Assembly: GCA_030278955.1 (NCBI GenBank)
Contig: JAOANR010000008.1
Span: 46,050,055-46,114,054, forward strand
DNA from: Hygrophila difformis
Lineage: Eukaryota; Streptophyta; Magnoliopsida; Lamiales; Acanthaceae
Reading direction: 5' to 3'
Length of the DNA stretch: 64,000 bases
The translations under genes and the position numbers were made by a program. This document shows, piece after piece, positions 20,196 to 31,798 of this stretch. Positions within the stretch are counted from its first letter, which is position 1, and every line of letters begins with the position of its first letter. The notes under the pieces are model-generated. The model made no database searches and was not told the origin of the DNA. It saw nothing but the letters and a program-made list of their open reading frames with translations.

Positions 20196-23100
20196 TTATG
20201 TCCCCATAACTGTGGTCGGGTCGTCTTGGAAGAGGGTAGGGTAACGTTGCCTCTTGTCGGCTTCCAATTCCCAGGTCGCCGTTTCTGTCTCGTGGTTGGA
20301 CCACAGGACCTTGACCATCTTTACAGATTTATTCCTTGTCACCCTTTCCTTGTAGTCGAGTATTTGCACCGGGGTTTCTTCGTAGGTCAAGTCATCATCC
20401 AATTCGATTACGTCCGGTTGGAGTACATGCGACGTGTCGGGCACATACTTCTTCAGTTGGGAGACGTGAAACACGTTATGAACGCGTGCTAGTTGAGGCA
20501 ACAGTGCTAGCCGGTACGCTAGATTCCCCACTCTCTCGAGGATCTCATATGGCCCTATGTAACGTGGGCTCAGTTTCCCTCGCTTGCCAAAGCGCATTAC
20601 GCCCTTCATCGGTGAGACTTTCAGCATGACCTTGTCACCGACTTGGAATTCCATGTCCTGCCGTCTCACGTCCGCATAACTCTTTTGCCGGTACTGAGCG
20701 GCTCTCATCTTCCCCTGGATGACCTTAACTTTCTGAGCCATGTCCTCCACCAGTTGTGGTCCTACTGTCATTATTCGATCGTTCTCTTCCCAACTCAACG
20801 GGCTCCGGCATCTTCGTCCATACAGTGCCTCGAAGGGCGCCATGCCGATGCTCGCATGGTAACTGTTGTTGTAGGAGAACTCGATCAAGGGTAAATGGTG
20901 CTCCCAACTTCCCTTGAATTCCAACACACAGGCCCTCAACATGTCCTCCAGCGTTTGTATTGTTCGCTCCGTCTGCCCATCCGTCATAGGGTGGAATGCC
21001 GTACTCATTTTTATCTGCGTCCCCAGTGCTTCTTGCAGCTTGGTCCAAAACTGGGAGACGAATCTGCTATCCCTATCCGAGATGATGTCATGTGGCACCC
21101 CGTGCCGGCGTACCACATTGTCTACATATGCTCTTGCTAGTTGGTCCATTGTCCAAGTGTCCTTCATCGGGATGAAGATGGCGGCCTTCGTTAACCTATC
21201 CACGATCACCCAGATCTTATTCATCCCCTTTGGCGAACGTGGTAACCCTGAAACGAAATCCATGGAGATACTGTCCCACTTCCAGCTTGGGATCTCCAAT
21301 GGTTGCATAAATCCTAAGGGCTTTTGCCGTACTGCCTTGATCTTCTGGCAGGTAAGACACCTTGCCACGAACTCGGCCACCTCTCTCTTCATGTTCGGCC
21401 ACCAATAATTTTTCTTCAAGTCCTTGTATAGCTTATCCCCTCCGGGGTGAACCGAGTAGGGGGTGCTATGGCCTTCCTCCATCACCTTCTTCTTCAGATC
21501 CGCGGACTCCCGCGGTATACACCACCTTCCCCTGAAGCGGATGCTCCCGTCCTCGTGAATCTTGAAATCCACTGCCTTTCCTTCGGCAGTGCTTCTCCTT
21601 ATTTCCTCCAACTTTTCGTCACTCGAATGGGCGAGCCGTATCTCTTCGAATACGGTAGGGCTCACTACCATCGCGTTGATGACCTCGGTTACCGTACCGG
21701 GATGCACCAGTTCCAGGCTTAATTTCGCCAAATCTCTGTACAATTCGGCCGGTATCACCAGTGAGTTCGTGACGTGTTGCGTCTTTCGACTCAAGGCGTC
21801 GGCCACGACGTTGGCCTTGCCCTCATGATACGCGACTTCCAGGTCGTAATCTTTGATCAGTTCCAACCATCTCCTCTGCCTCAAGTTCAGTTCTCTTTGC
21901 GTGAATATATACTTGAGGCTCTTATGGTCGGTGAACATCCGACACTTCCGCCCATAGAGATAGTGTCTCCAAATTTTCAGGGCGAACATGACCGCGGCCA
22001 GTTCTAGGTCGTGCGTCGGATAGTTTTGCTCGTGTGGTTTTAGCTGTCGTGATGCGTACGCTATGACCCTTTGATCCTGCATTAGCACGCATCCCAGTCC
22101 TTCTCTCGAGGCGTCGCTATACACCTCGAAGTCTCCATCCTCTGATGGTAATGCCAACACTGGCGCCGTGGTAAGTCGTTTCTTCAGCTCCTAGAATGCG
22201 GCTTCGCACTCGCCAGTCCAGTCGTACTTCACCCCCTTCTTCAGCAGTTGGGTCAATGGGCGGGCGATTTTGGAGAAGTCCTGGACAAATCGCCTGTAGT
22301 AGCCCGCCAGTCCGAGAAAACTTCTTATCTCCGTTGGGCTCTTCGGTGGTACCCACTCGGTTACTGCCGAGACCTTTGCCGGGTCTACCGCCACTCCGCT
22401 GACGGATACGATATGCCCAAGGAATGTTACTTCCCTCAGCCAGAAGTCGCATTTGGACAACTTCCCATATAGCTGATTTTCTCGGAGGATCCTCAGCACT
22501 TTATGTAAGTGCTCGGAATGTTCTTCCTCGTCCCTTGAGTAGATCAAGATGTCGTCTATGAATACCACTACGCATTGATCTAATAGCCCTCGGAACACGT
22601 TGTTCATGAGGTTCATGAACATTGCCGGGGCGTTCGTTAGTCCGAATGACAGTACTGTGAATTCGTAGTGTCCATAGCGAGTCCTGAACGCTGTCTTTGG
22701 GATGTCCTTCTCAGCGATTCGCAGTTGATGATATCCCGAACGCAGGTCGATCTTGGAGAACACAGTAGCTCCCTTCAGCTGGTCGAACAGATCCTCGATT
22801 CTGGGCAACGGGTACTTGTTCTTGATAGTGACTTGATTAAGTCCTCTATAGTCGATACACAGTCGCAAACTCCCATCCTTCTTCTTGACGAACAAGACCG
22901 GTGCTCCCCATGGAGACGTACTCGGTCTGATATATCCCTTTTCCACCAATTCTTCGAGCTGTTCCTTTAGCTCCTTCATCTCCGATGGTGCCATGCGGTA
23001 AGGAGCCTTTGAGACAGGTTCCGTTCCCGGGATGAGATCTATGGTGAACTCGAGATCCCTCTCAGGAGGCATGCCGGGAACGTCTTCCGGGAACACATCC

Positions 23101-24871
23101 GGGTACTCTCTTACCACCGGGATGTTGTCTATCTTTACTCCTTCAGCCTCGAGGTTATGAACGTAGCATGCGTATAGCGCGTGGCCCTTACGCATTAGGC
23201 TACATAACTCTAGGACGTTGACTATCTTGTTAGATTTCTTAGGGGGTTGAGAGTAGAAGATGACTCTTTTTCCCCTATTTTTCGACAGCGTGATCTTTTG
23301 CTTTTGGCACTCGATCACGGCCTTATACCGGGTTAGTCAATCCATTCCTAGTATGACGTCAAAGTCTCTGACGTTGAACTCTACTAAGTTTGCGAAAAAC
23401 TCTACGTTCTTTATTACTACAGGTATTCCATTGTAGCGTTTAGAGCATGCTATTACTTCTCCAGATGGCAGTTGGATGCCTAAGCTAATCATCTCGCACT
23501 TAGGTAGATCTATTTCAGTTACGACTCTCGAAGATACAATCGAACAACTGGCTCCGGAATCAAATAAGACTCTAAGTGGAGTACTTAGGACATGGAAAGT
23601 ACCTGCCATCACGTCACCCTGCGCGGGTATGTCAGCCTGGTTGATCACGTTCAACATCCCCATCGGCCTCCCTTGATTGGCTGGCTGGTTTTGATTTGGA
23701 TTTGCGTTTTGCTGCTGGTTCGGAGGGCGTTGGTTCGGATTTGGAGGAGGCCGATATCCTTGATTGTTGCCGTTTCTACCCCCCTGGTTGAACGGCTCGT
23801 TAGGTCCAATGACCAAATCTTCTCTCTTTGTGATGTTCTCGAGTCGAGTTCGACATTCCTCCCTCCGATGGCCAATTCGGCCGCACCGGAAGCACTCGCC
23901 CACCTGAGGACATCTCCTCACCAGGTACGGCCGGCCACACCTTGGGCACGGCGGCACTCGTCCTCCTTGGTCAACATTTCGACCATTGTTGTTCTGAGCA
24001 TTCCCGTTCGGACCTCGCCGAAAGTTGTCCCCGCCATTAGTGTTGCCCGTCCTGTTATCCCTGTTTCTCTTGTCTGGTCCTTGCGCCCCTCGGCTAGATT
24101 CCCCAACAGCCTTCCTCTTTAGCTGTTGCACTCGTGCTACTGCTACTGCCCGATCGTAGACTGATTGCAGGTCCGGGTAGTTAACGCCAGTGATCACCTC
24201 CCGAATTGACAAGTTCAATCCCATTTCGAACTTTGCGCCTTCTCCCCGTCTGTAGGTACCATCCTGGGCGCAAATCTCACCAACTCCTTAAACCGTGCAT
24301 AGTATTCTTGAACAGATTTCTCTCCTTGCTTCAGGGATGAGAACTCCTCGTACAGTGCCGCCTTAGTACTCATTGGGTAGAAGCGCTCCCGGAGTAACTC
24401 CATGAACTCGTTCCACGAGTAAGGTTCATCATCCTCTACCAGCTTCCCCTGGGTAGCCTGCCACCAGTCGTCGGCCTCGCCACCCAGATAGTACGAGGCC
24501 ACGTGGACCTTCTCCCCCTCCGGGCATCTTACCGCCTTCAGCAGTTTGTCGAAGGTTCTCAACCATTCCTCCAGCTTAGCGGGGTCTTCCTCCCCGGCGT
24601 AATAAGGAGGCCGGTAGGGGTTCACCGCAGCCAAGTAGTTGATCCTCGCTTCCGGTGGTGGCGCCGCGGCAGCTCCACCCTGGTCAACGTAAGCATTACC
24701 CAGTGCGATTAGTAATTCTTCCATATTCCTCATTCGCCCTTCCGCAGGGTTGGGCATCGGTCCTGCCGGGTTCGGCATCTCCGTGTTAGGTGCCTGCTCA
24801 TTGGGCTGTCCCGGAGTGCCGTGGGTGTTGGAGGTGGCAGGGAAGGTCCTTGGTCGTCCTCGGGGTGCCAT
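20196..24871 (-). pseudogene. Block D unit 1 gag-pol polyprotein, three lesions
   Basis: A Tekay-type single polyprotein of about 1560 codons. Gag starts at 24871 (MAPRGRPRT), has an EADDWWQ motif, then loses one base near 24222, just before the conserved FEMGLNLS. The CCHC knuckle (CFRCGRIGHRREEC) is at about 23852-23893; the protease DSGA follows near 23560. RT has the VVFIDDIL catalytic motif (22551-22562 for FIDD); RNase H has YSDAS and [11 protein letters not shown]. Integrase has an HHCC finger, the DDE segments ([25 protein letters not shown]) and a GPYE segment. A chromodomain of about 50 residues closes the protein before VMGT-stop. Lesions: the gag frameshift (shared with unit 2), TGG-to-TGA after protease (23337, unit 1 only) and CAG-to-TAG at 22191 (shared). 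Confidence 0.9.
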
Positions 24872-25214
24872 CCTGTTACAACCAAGGAAGGTGTAAAGTT
24901 CAGGGAGATTCGATAAAGTGTGGGAAAAAGTGTTTTGCTGAATTGAATGGTGCTTATCAGGAGTTGGTTAGTATTTGCATGTATTCCTTCAGTCGTTTAG
25001 GGTTTTTAGGGTTCGAGGTACTTGTCGATTTGTTATGCAGAAATAGATGCATTGTTTGTCTGTCGGCGCTTTGATAAGATATAAAGATAAGTGTTTGTGA
25101 CTTTATTGCCCAGTAGAAATTTTTGTTTCAGTACAAGCGACAAGTAGCAAGGATCCTGAAAATAGTTCGGGAAAATAGGGAAGAGAACAATAGGAATAAT
25201 GTGTCGATAATCCC

Positions 25215-25742
25215 CTAAGCCTGAGAAGGGTAGGTATTTGGATCCTCCATGGGATCGTCCTCATCACTTGCGTCCTCGATGATGCCCGTGCCAAGGGGCC
25301 CATGGAACACCGGGCTTGCTGGCCAAGCGGGTCCAGTGGTAAGAACAGGATCGATGGTGGCAACTGGAGTCGGTGCGGCTGTCGGGTTGGCGACAGGGTC
25401 AGCAACGGGGCTAGCTGCGGGAGGAGCTCCTGGGCCAAGGGGGGCGTGTGGAGGCAAGTCATCTTTCCAGTGAAGCAGTTGATATCCCAGGACCCCTGCT
25501 TCGGTCTCTATGTCGTCCAGTTGGGCCCGAAGCTGAGTCTCGTGGGCCTGGAGTTCGTTGATTTGGGTTTGGAGTTGGGTCAGGTCTTGGTGCCCCGCTC
25601 CCCCTAGGTTAGCCAGGTGACCTAGGTTGGCCTCCATTTGTTCTACTCTTAGCCTGAAGTTGTTCACGTTTTGAGGGGTTCCGAGGTAGGCTTCGATCAA
25701 CCTCATTAATAGGTTGATCATGTTTGCGTTCGAAGCAGCCAT
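25215..25742 (-). CDS. ORF0 of block D unit 1: coiled-coil protein upstream of gag
   Basis: A 175-codon intact frame between PBS and gag, starting MAASNANMINLLMRL. Residues about 25-85 have a heptad-like Leu/Gln/Glu pattern that predicts a coiled coil; a Pro/Ala-rich linker (about 95-145) follows, and the end is acidic with DASDEDDPMEDP. Related ORFs lie at the same place in C (48792), E (38460) and D unit 2 (43567), with the N-terminal NANM/MNLM and the acidic SxEDDP-type tail kept. No enzyme motif is seen. I do not recognise a named family. The 343 bases between it and gag (24872-25214) are non-coding. A role in RNA or Gag assembly is only a guess. Confidence 0.65.
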   Translation of the reverse strand: MAASNANMINLLMRLIEAYLGTPQNVNNFRLRVEQMEANLGHLANLGGAGHQDLTQLQTQINELQAHETQLRAQLDDIETEAGVLGYQLLHWKDDLPPHAPLGPGAPPAASPVADPVANPTAAPTPVATIDPVLTTGPAWPASPVFHGPLGTGIIEDASDEDDPMEDPNTYPSQA

Positions 25743-26092
25743 CTAGTGTTGACACGGTAGGTTAAAGTTAGAGTGTGTTTTATGCATGGTCAAGATGTGC
25801 AGGAGTTAGATCTATATGCAACATGCAAGTGCAAGTCCCTTCCCCATTAAAATTTAATTTATTCGTATGTTTAAAATAAATTGCTAAAGGTTGGGCCTCT
25901 ATAGCGGGCCAAAATTTAATATTTCTTTGGCTAAGATTTTGGGCTATGTAAAAAGGAAAATAAGCTTTTGGGGCTAAAAATAATACTAGTAGTCAAAATA
26001 AATAATTTAAAAGAAGTAGTACTTGGGTTTAAAAATAATGGTTTAAAATAATAGTAGTAGCTTTAAAAATTTTCCGGGCTCTGATACCAACT
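25743..26092 (-). other. Block D unit 1 leader with PBS
   Basis: The minus-strand PBS TGGTATCAGAGCCCGG is at 26089-26074, three bases from LTR 2. The leader holds GGCCCGCTATAGAGGCCC (25893-25910), shared with A, B and E. No CCATGG inverted repeat is seen here. Confidence 0.75.
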
Positions 26093-28764
26093 TGTAACAC
26101 CCCGGATTTGGTAACCCAGGCCGAGGTGTCACCGCCGCATCTCCCTAGCAAGACACGGATTCCCGAGCTCGCTAAGGAGGTGCAAGGCTTATGGGTATAC
26201 AAAGTTTTTAAAACATTCAACAGCGAATCCGGAATTTATTAATACTTCAAATCAAGTACGATAGTAAAAATCATCATGCATGGATAAGGTAAATGCAGCG
26301 GAAAAGTAATCACGGCCAACACGGCCAAAACCTCGGGTTTAACAGACCCGGTAAAACAGTAGTATGATGCAGTAAATGAAAATGTTCACAAATGTATCCC
26401 CCCAAATGCGCGTGCATGCGTCACTCGACATACTCTGTAGAAAAAGGAAATGACAACGGTTGTCAGTATAAAGATATACTGAGTAAGTTAATCCCTAACT
26501 AACAAATAAAAGGGGTTACATGTGTTTAAACTAAAGATCTCGCTTACCGTACGTGAATTTAAAAATACATAATTTATTAGCAGCGGAAAAACATGATTAA
26601 AGGACTTAATTTTAAAAGCATAATTTAAGATGCATAAATTTTAAATACATAATTAAAGACATGATAAATACGATTTAAGCATAATGAAACACTCACACAA
26701 GTCTTTTACATTTTATCCCGTAGACTAAGAAGAGGACACCATACCGGGAGATCACTAACGAGGCAATCTCAACATAGGACCACTAACGAGGCAGTCCAAA
26801 CAATGGGAGACCACTAACGAGGCAGTCTCAAAAGATAGTAGGACCACTAACGAGGCGATCCAAAAAGATAGTAGGACCACTAACGAGGCAGTCTCAAAGA
26901 TAATGATAGCATGAAGATCGACTCAGCCTAGTGAACGGGATTTTTCGAAAGTTCGTATTTCAAAGTTATCAAATGATCGATATCGCGTTTTCATAGTTCG
27001 AGTTTTCTCAAGTTCGAATTCGAGGCAGTTTACGCCTTTCTTAATTAAAAATTCGTCTTGACACCAAAAATTCTAAAATTTTTACAGTAGTTCAAAAACA
27101 CACACACGAACAACTTTCATGTTTTAAGTTTTCGGAAATAAGGTTCCGAAGTGAGTCGAAATTCGAGTTCATTGCAAGGAATAATTTCTGTCTTAAAAAC
27201 TGGTTCCGTCACATGTTCGTGCAACGCCGATTAAAAATTCATTTCAAAACCAATCGATGCGAAATTTTTACAGGAACTACAAAACACGTTAAGGAACAAC
27301 TTTCATGTTTTAAGAATTTGGAAATAATGAATTCTTGGTACTCAAAAATCGACCACAACTCACTGCGTACTCGCGGTCTTCGAAAACGTTTTAAAGCAGT
27401 TCTGAAAATTCGACCGATTGACATATCAAATGAACACCAAAATCCATGAAATTTTTATATGCATAATCTAGACACAATTATCTACAACTTTTGTTAAGGA
27501 ATGCAAAGTTGAATCATTCGAAAAATGGGTGAAAAACATGCATCAAATCGAATATGGAAATCTGTCAGTTTAAAAACGTTCGGGTTGTCACAGAAAGTTC
27601 ACGGCGTGATTTGGGATAGCAAAACTTAATGTCAACGGCTGAAATTTGGACACAAGATAGATAAAGGTGTTAGGAACAACGTTTATGTTGAAAAGTTTTC
27701 GGTTTGAATTCCCGAAGGTCAAGTTTTAGGCGAGTTATTGAAATTGGACGAAAATAGGGTTTTTGAAAACCGATTTTTGTTACAAGCCTATATCTCAGTT
27801 TTAAACAACAAACAACCACGAAAATTTGTGAATAAGGTTTTAACTTACCTAGAATGAGGATTGGGTCGCTGAAAAGGGTTTCCGGAGATCCTAGGGTCGC
27901 GACGAACGGCCAACTTCTCCGATTGCTTTTCTTTCGTTTTCCGGCGTGAAATCGTAGTAAAGGAAACGTGTTAGATTTTGAGTTTCTAAGTGTTATGGAC
28001 GAACTAAAACATTAAGCTATGGCTTACCAAAGGTCTAGGAAGCAGGGCCCTCGTCCCGTTTGCCTCGTCGTCGCCGGAATACTCGCCGGAAAGTGGTCTC
28101 GGAGGGATTTCGGCTTGGAGAGGAGAATTTGAGAGAGTGAGACTTTTGTTTTCTGTCCAAATGAGAATGAGGGCGCCCCAATCCGCCCTTAAGCCTTTCC
28201 CAAAGGCTGTGATCCGGTTGCCCTCGATAGGGATTGGATTTTTGGCAAGAAAATCGCCATGGAAGGAAAGTTTACACCTCCTGCACCTCTGGCGCGCTGG
28301 TGACGCGCACATAGGCCTTTGTCCGCGCGGAACACGCGTGGTCTGCCCTGGAGTCGCGACTCCTCCGTCCACGCGGTGGCCGCGCGGCGGCGCGCGGAGG
28401 GCGCGGGCCGGCCGGACCGGCCGGTTCGGCGGTCCGCGTGTTCTGTCGGGTCTTTCCTGGCTTTCCCCTATCGGTTTTCTACGTGTTAGCTCGATTCCTT
28501 GGGTCGCCTTCGGTTCGGAATCTTTTCCTTAAACCTGTTACGAGTCCGGCTTATCGCTCGCAACATTTCCGTGCCCTAATTAGCCTAGTCTAAATTGGTT
28601 CCAACTCCTCCCATCGTCCTTGTGATCTATTTCGTGATTTATTTTGTGATTTATCTCGTGACTGAACTTAGAAATTAGTTCCAAGCTGCCTACGTACCCT
28701 GTGAAGGGATCAAGTCATGACGTAGTTCAAAACAATTTGAATTTGTTTTTCCTTGGGTGTTACA
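26093..28764 (-). repeat. Block D LTR 2 (central, shared by the two units)
   Basis: 2672 bp, the same length as LTR 3 and close to it (I count about nine differences by eye). Hairpin array at 26748-26895; acceptor-proximal hairpin at 26464-26481; GC-rich block at 28370-28430. Two copies of AACAACTTTCATGTTTTAAG at 27109-27128 and 27295-27314. It serves as 5' LTR of unit 1 and 3' LTR of unit 2, with no TSD next to it. Confidence 0.9.
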
Positions 28765-28787
28765 TCCTCCCCCCCTTAAGAATATAG

Positions 28788-31700
28788 TTATGTCCCCATA
28801 ACTGTGGTCGGGTCGTCTTGGAAGAGGGTAGGGTAAAGTTGCCTCTTGTCGGCTTCCAATTCCCAGGTCGCCGTTTCTGTCTCGTGGTTGGACCACAGGA
28901 CCTTGACCATCTTTACAGATTTATTCCTTGTCACCCTTTCCTTGTAGTCGAGTATTTGCACCGGGGTTTCTTCGTAGGTCAAGTCATCATCCAATTCGAT
29001 TACGTCCGGTTGGAGTACATGCGACGTGTCGGGCACATACTTCTTCAGTTGGGAGACGTGAAACACGTTATGAACGCGTGCTAGTTGAGGCAACAGTGCT
29101 AGCCGGTACGCTAGATTCCCCACTCTCTCGAGGATCTCATATGGCCCTATGTAACGTGGGCTCAGTTTCCCTCGCTTGCCAAAGCGCATTACGCCCTTCA
29201 TCGGTGAGACTTTCAGCATGACCTTGTCACCGACTTGGAATTCCACGTCCTGCCGTCTCACGTCCGCATAACTCTTTTGCCGGTCCTGAGCGGCTCTCAT
29301 CTTCCCCTGGATGACCTTAACTTGCTGAGCCATGTCCTCCACCAGTTGTGGTCCTACTGTCATTATTCGATCGTTCTCTTCCCAACTCAACGGGCTCCGG
29401 CATCTTCGTCCATACAGTGCCTCGAAGGGCGCCATGCCGATGCTCGCATGGTAACTGTTGTTGTAGGAGAACTCGATCAAGGGTAAATGGTGCTCCCAAC
29501 TTCCCTTGAATTCCAACACACAGGCCCTCAACATGTCCTCCAGCGTTTGTATTGTTCGCTCCGTCTGCCCATCCGTCATAGGGTGGAATGCCGTACTCAT
29601 TTTTATCTGCGTCCCCAGAGCTTCTTGCAGCTTGGTCCAAAACTGGGAGACGAATCTGCTATCCCTATCCGAGATGATGTCATGTGGCACCCCGTGCCGG
29701 CGTACCACATTGTCTACATATGCTCTTGCTAGTTGGTCCATTGTCCAAGTGTCCTTCATCGGGATGAAGATGGCGGCCTTCGTTAACCTATCCACGATCA
29801 CCCAGATCTTATTCATCCCCTTTGGCGAACGTGGTAACCCTGAAACGAAATCCAGGGAGATACTGTCCCACTTCCAGCTTGGGATCTCCAATGGTTGCAT
29901 AAATCCTAAGGGCTTTTGCCGTACTGCCTTGATCTTCTGGCAGGTAAGACACCTTGCCACGAACTCGGCCACCTCTCTCTTCATGTTCGGCCACCAATAA
30001 TTTTTCTTCAAGTCCTTGTATAGCTTATCCCCTCCGGGGTGAACCGAGTAGGGGGTGCTATGGCCTTCCTCCATCACCTTCTTCTTCAGATCCGCGGACT
30101 CCCGCGGTATACACCACCTTCCCCTGAAGCGGATGCTCCCGTCCTCGTGAATCTTGAAATCCACTGCCTTTCCTTCGGCAGTGCTTCTCCTTATTTCCTC
30201 CAACTTTTCGTCACTCGAATGGGCGAGCCGTATCTCTTCGAATACGGTAGGGCTCACTACCATCGCGTTGATGACCTCGGTTACCGTACCGGGATGCACC
30301 AGTTCCAGGCTTAATTTCGCCAAATCTCTGTACAATTCGGCCGGTATCACCAGTGAGTTCGTGACGTGTTGCGTCTTTCGACTCAAGGCGTCGGCCACGA
30401 CGTTGGCCTTGCCCTCATGATACGCGACTTCCAGGTCGTAATCTTTGATCAGTTCCAACCATCTCCTCTGCCTCAAGTTCAGTTCTCTTTGCGTGAATAT
30501 ATACTTGAGGCTCTTATGGTCGGTGAACATCCGACACTTCCGCCCATAGAGATAGTGTCTCCAAATTTTCAGGGCGAACACGACCGCGGCCAGTTCTAGG
30601 TCGTGCGTCGGATAGTTTTGCTCGTGTGGTTTTAGCTGTCGTGATGCGTACGCTATGACCCTTTGATCCTGCATTAGCACGCATCCCAGTCCTTCTCTCG
30701 AGGCGTCGCTATACACCTCGAAGTCTCCATCATCTGATGGTAATGCCAACACTGGCGCCGTGGTAAGTCGTTTCTTCAGCTCCTAGAATGCGGCTTCGCA
30801 CTCGCCAGTCCAGTCGTACTTCACCCCCTTCTTCAGCAGTTGGGTCAATGGGCGGGCGATTTTGGAGAAGTCCTGGACAAATCGCCTGTAGTAGCCCGCC
30901 AGTCCGAGAAAACTTCTTATCTCCGTTGGGCTCTTCGGTGGTACCCACTCGGTTACTGCCGAGACCTTTGCCGGGTCTACCGCCACTCCGCTGGCGGATA
31001 CGATATGCCCAAGGAATGTTACTTCCCTCAGCCAGAAGTCGCATTTGGACAACTTCCCATATAGCTGATTTTCTCGGAGGATCCTCAGCACTTTATGTAA
31101 GTGCTCGGAATGTTCTTCCTCGTCCCTTGAGTAGATCAAGATGTCGTCTATGAATACCACTACGCATTGATCTAATAGCCCTCGGAACACGTTGTTCATG
31201 AGGTTCATGAACATTGCCGGGGCGTTCGTTAGTCCGAATGACAGTACTGTGAATTCGTAGTGTCCATAGCGAGTCCTGAACGCTGTCTTTGGGATGTCCT
31301 TCTCAGCGATTCGCAGTTGATGATATCCCGAACGCAGGTCGATCTTGGAGAACACAGTAGCTCCCTTCAGCTGGTCGAACAGATCCTCGATTCTGGGCAA
31401 CGGGTACTTGTTCTTGATAGTGACTTGATTAAGTCCTCTATAGTCGATACACAGTCGCAAACTCCCATCCTTCTTCTTGACGAACAAGACCGGTGCTCCC
31501 CATGGAGACGTACTCGGTCTGATATATCCCTTTTCCACCAATTCTTCGAGCTGTTCCTTTAGCTCCTTCATCTCCGATGGTGCCATGCGGTAAGGAGCCT
31601 TTGAGACAGGTTCCGTTCCCGGGATGAGATCTATGGTGAACTCGAGATCCCTCTCAGGAGGCATGCCGGGAACGTCTTCCGGGAACACATCCGGGTACTC

Positions 31701-31798
31701 TCTTACCACCGGGATGTTGTCTATCTTTACTCCTTCAGCCTCGAGGTTATGAACGTAGCATGCGTATAGCGCGTGGCCCTTACGCATTAGGCTACATA
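28788..31798 (-). pseudogene. Block D unit 2 pol, 3' part, cut by element E
   Basis: Nearly identical to unit 1: RT from the NVLELC region with VVFIDDIL, RNase H, HHCC and DDE integrase, and chromodomain to VMGT-stop at 28788. The same amber codon interrupts the frame at 30783. Scattered single-residue differences from unit 1 (for example V for M near 30580 and L for R near 28830) show that these are separate copies, not the same DNA read twice. The frame is broken at the TSD ACATA (31794-31798) by element E and resumes at 41559. Confidence 0.88.

Noticed and set aside
20914..21408. 164-codon plus-strand frame opposite integrase (also 29506)
   Set aside because: Antisense shadow of a strongly conserved pol region.
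23592..24122. 176-codon plus-strand frame opposite gag (also 41944)
   Set aside because: Shadow of the gag-protease coding strand; no independent start signal or domain.
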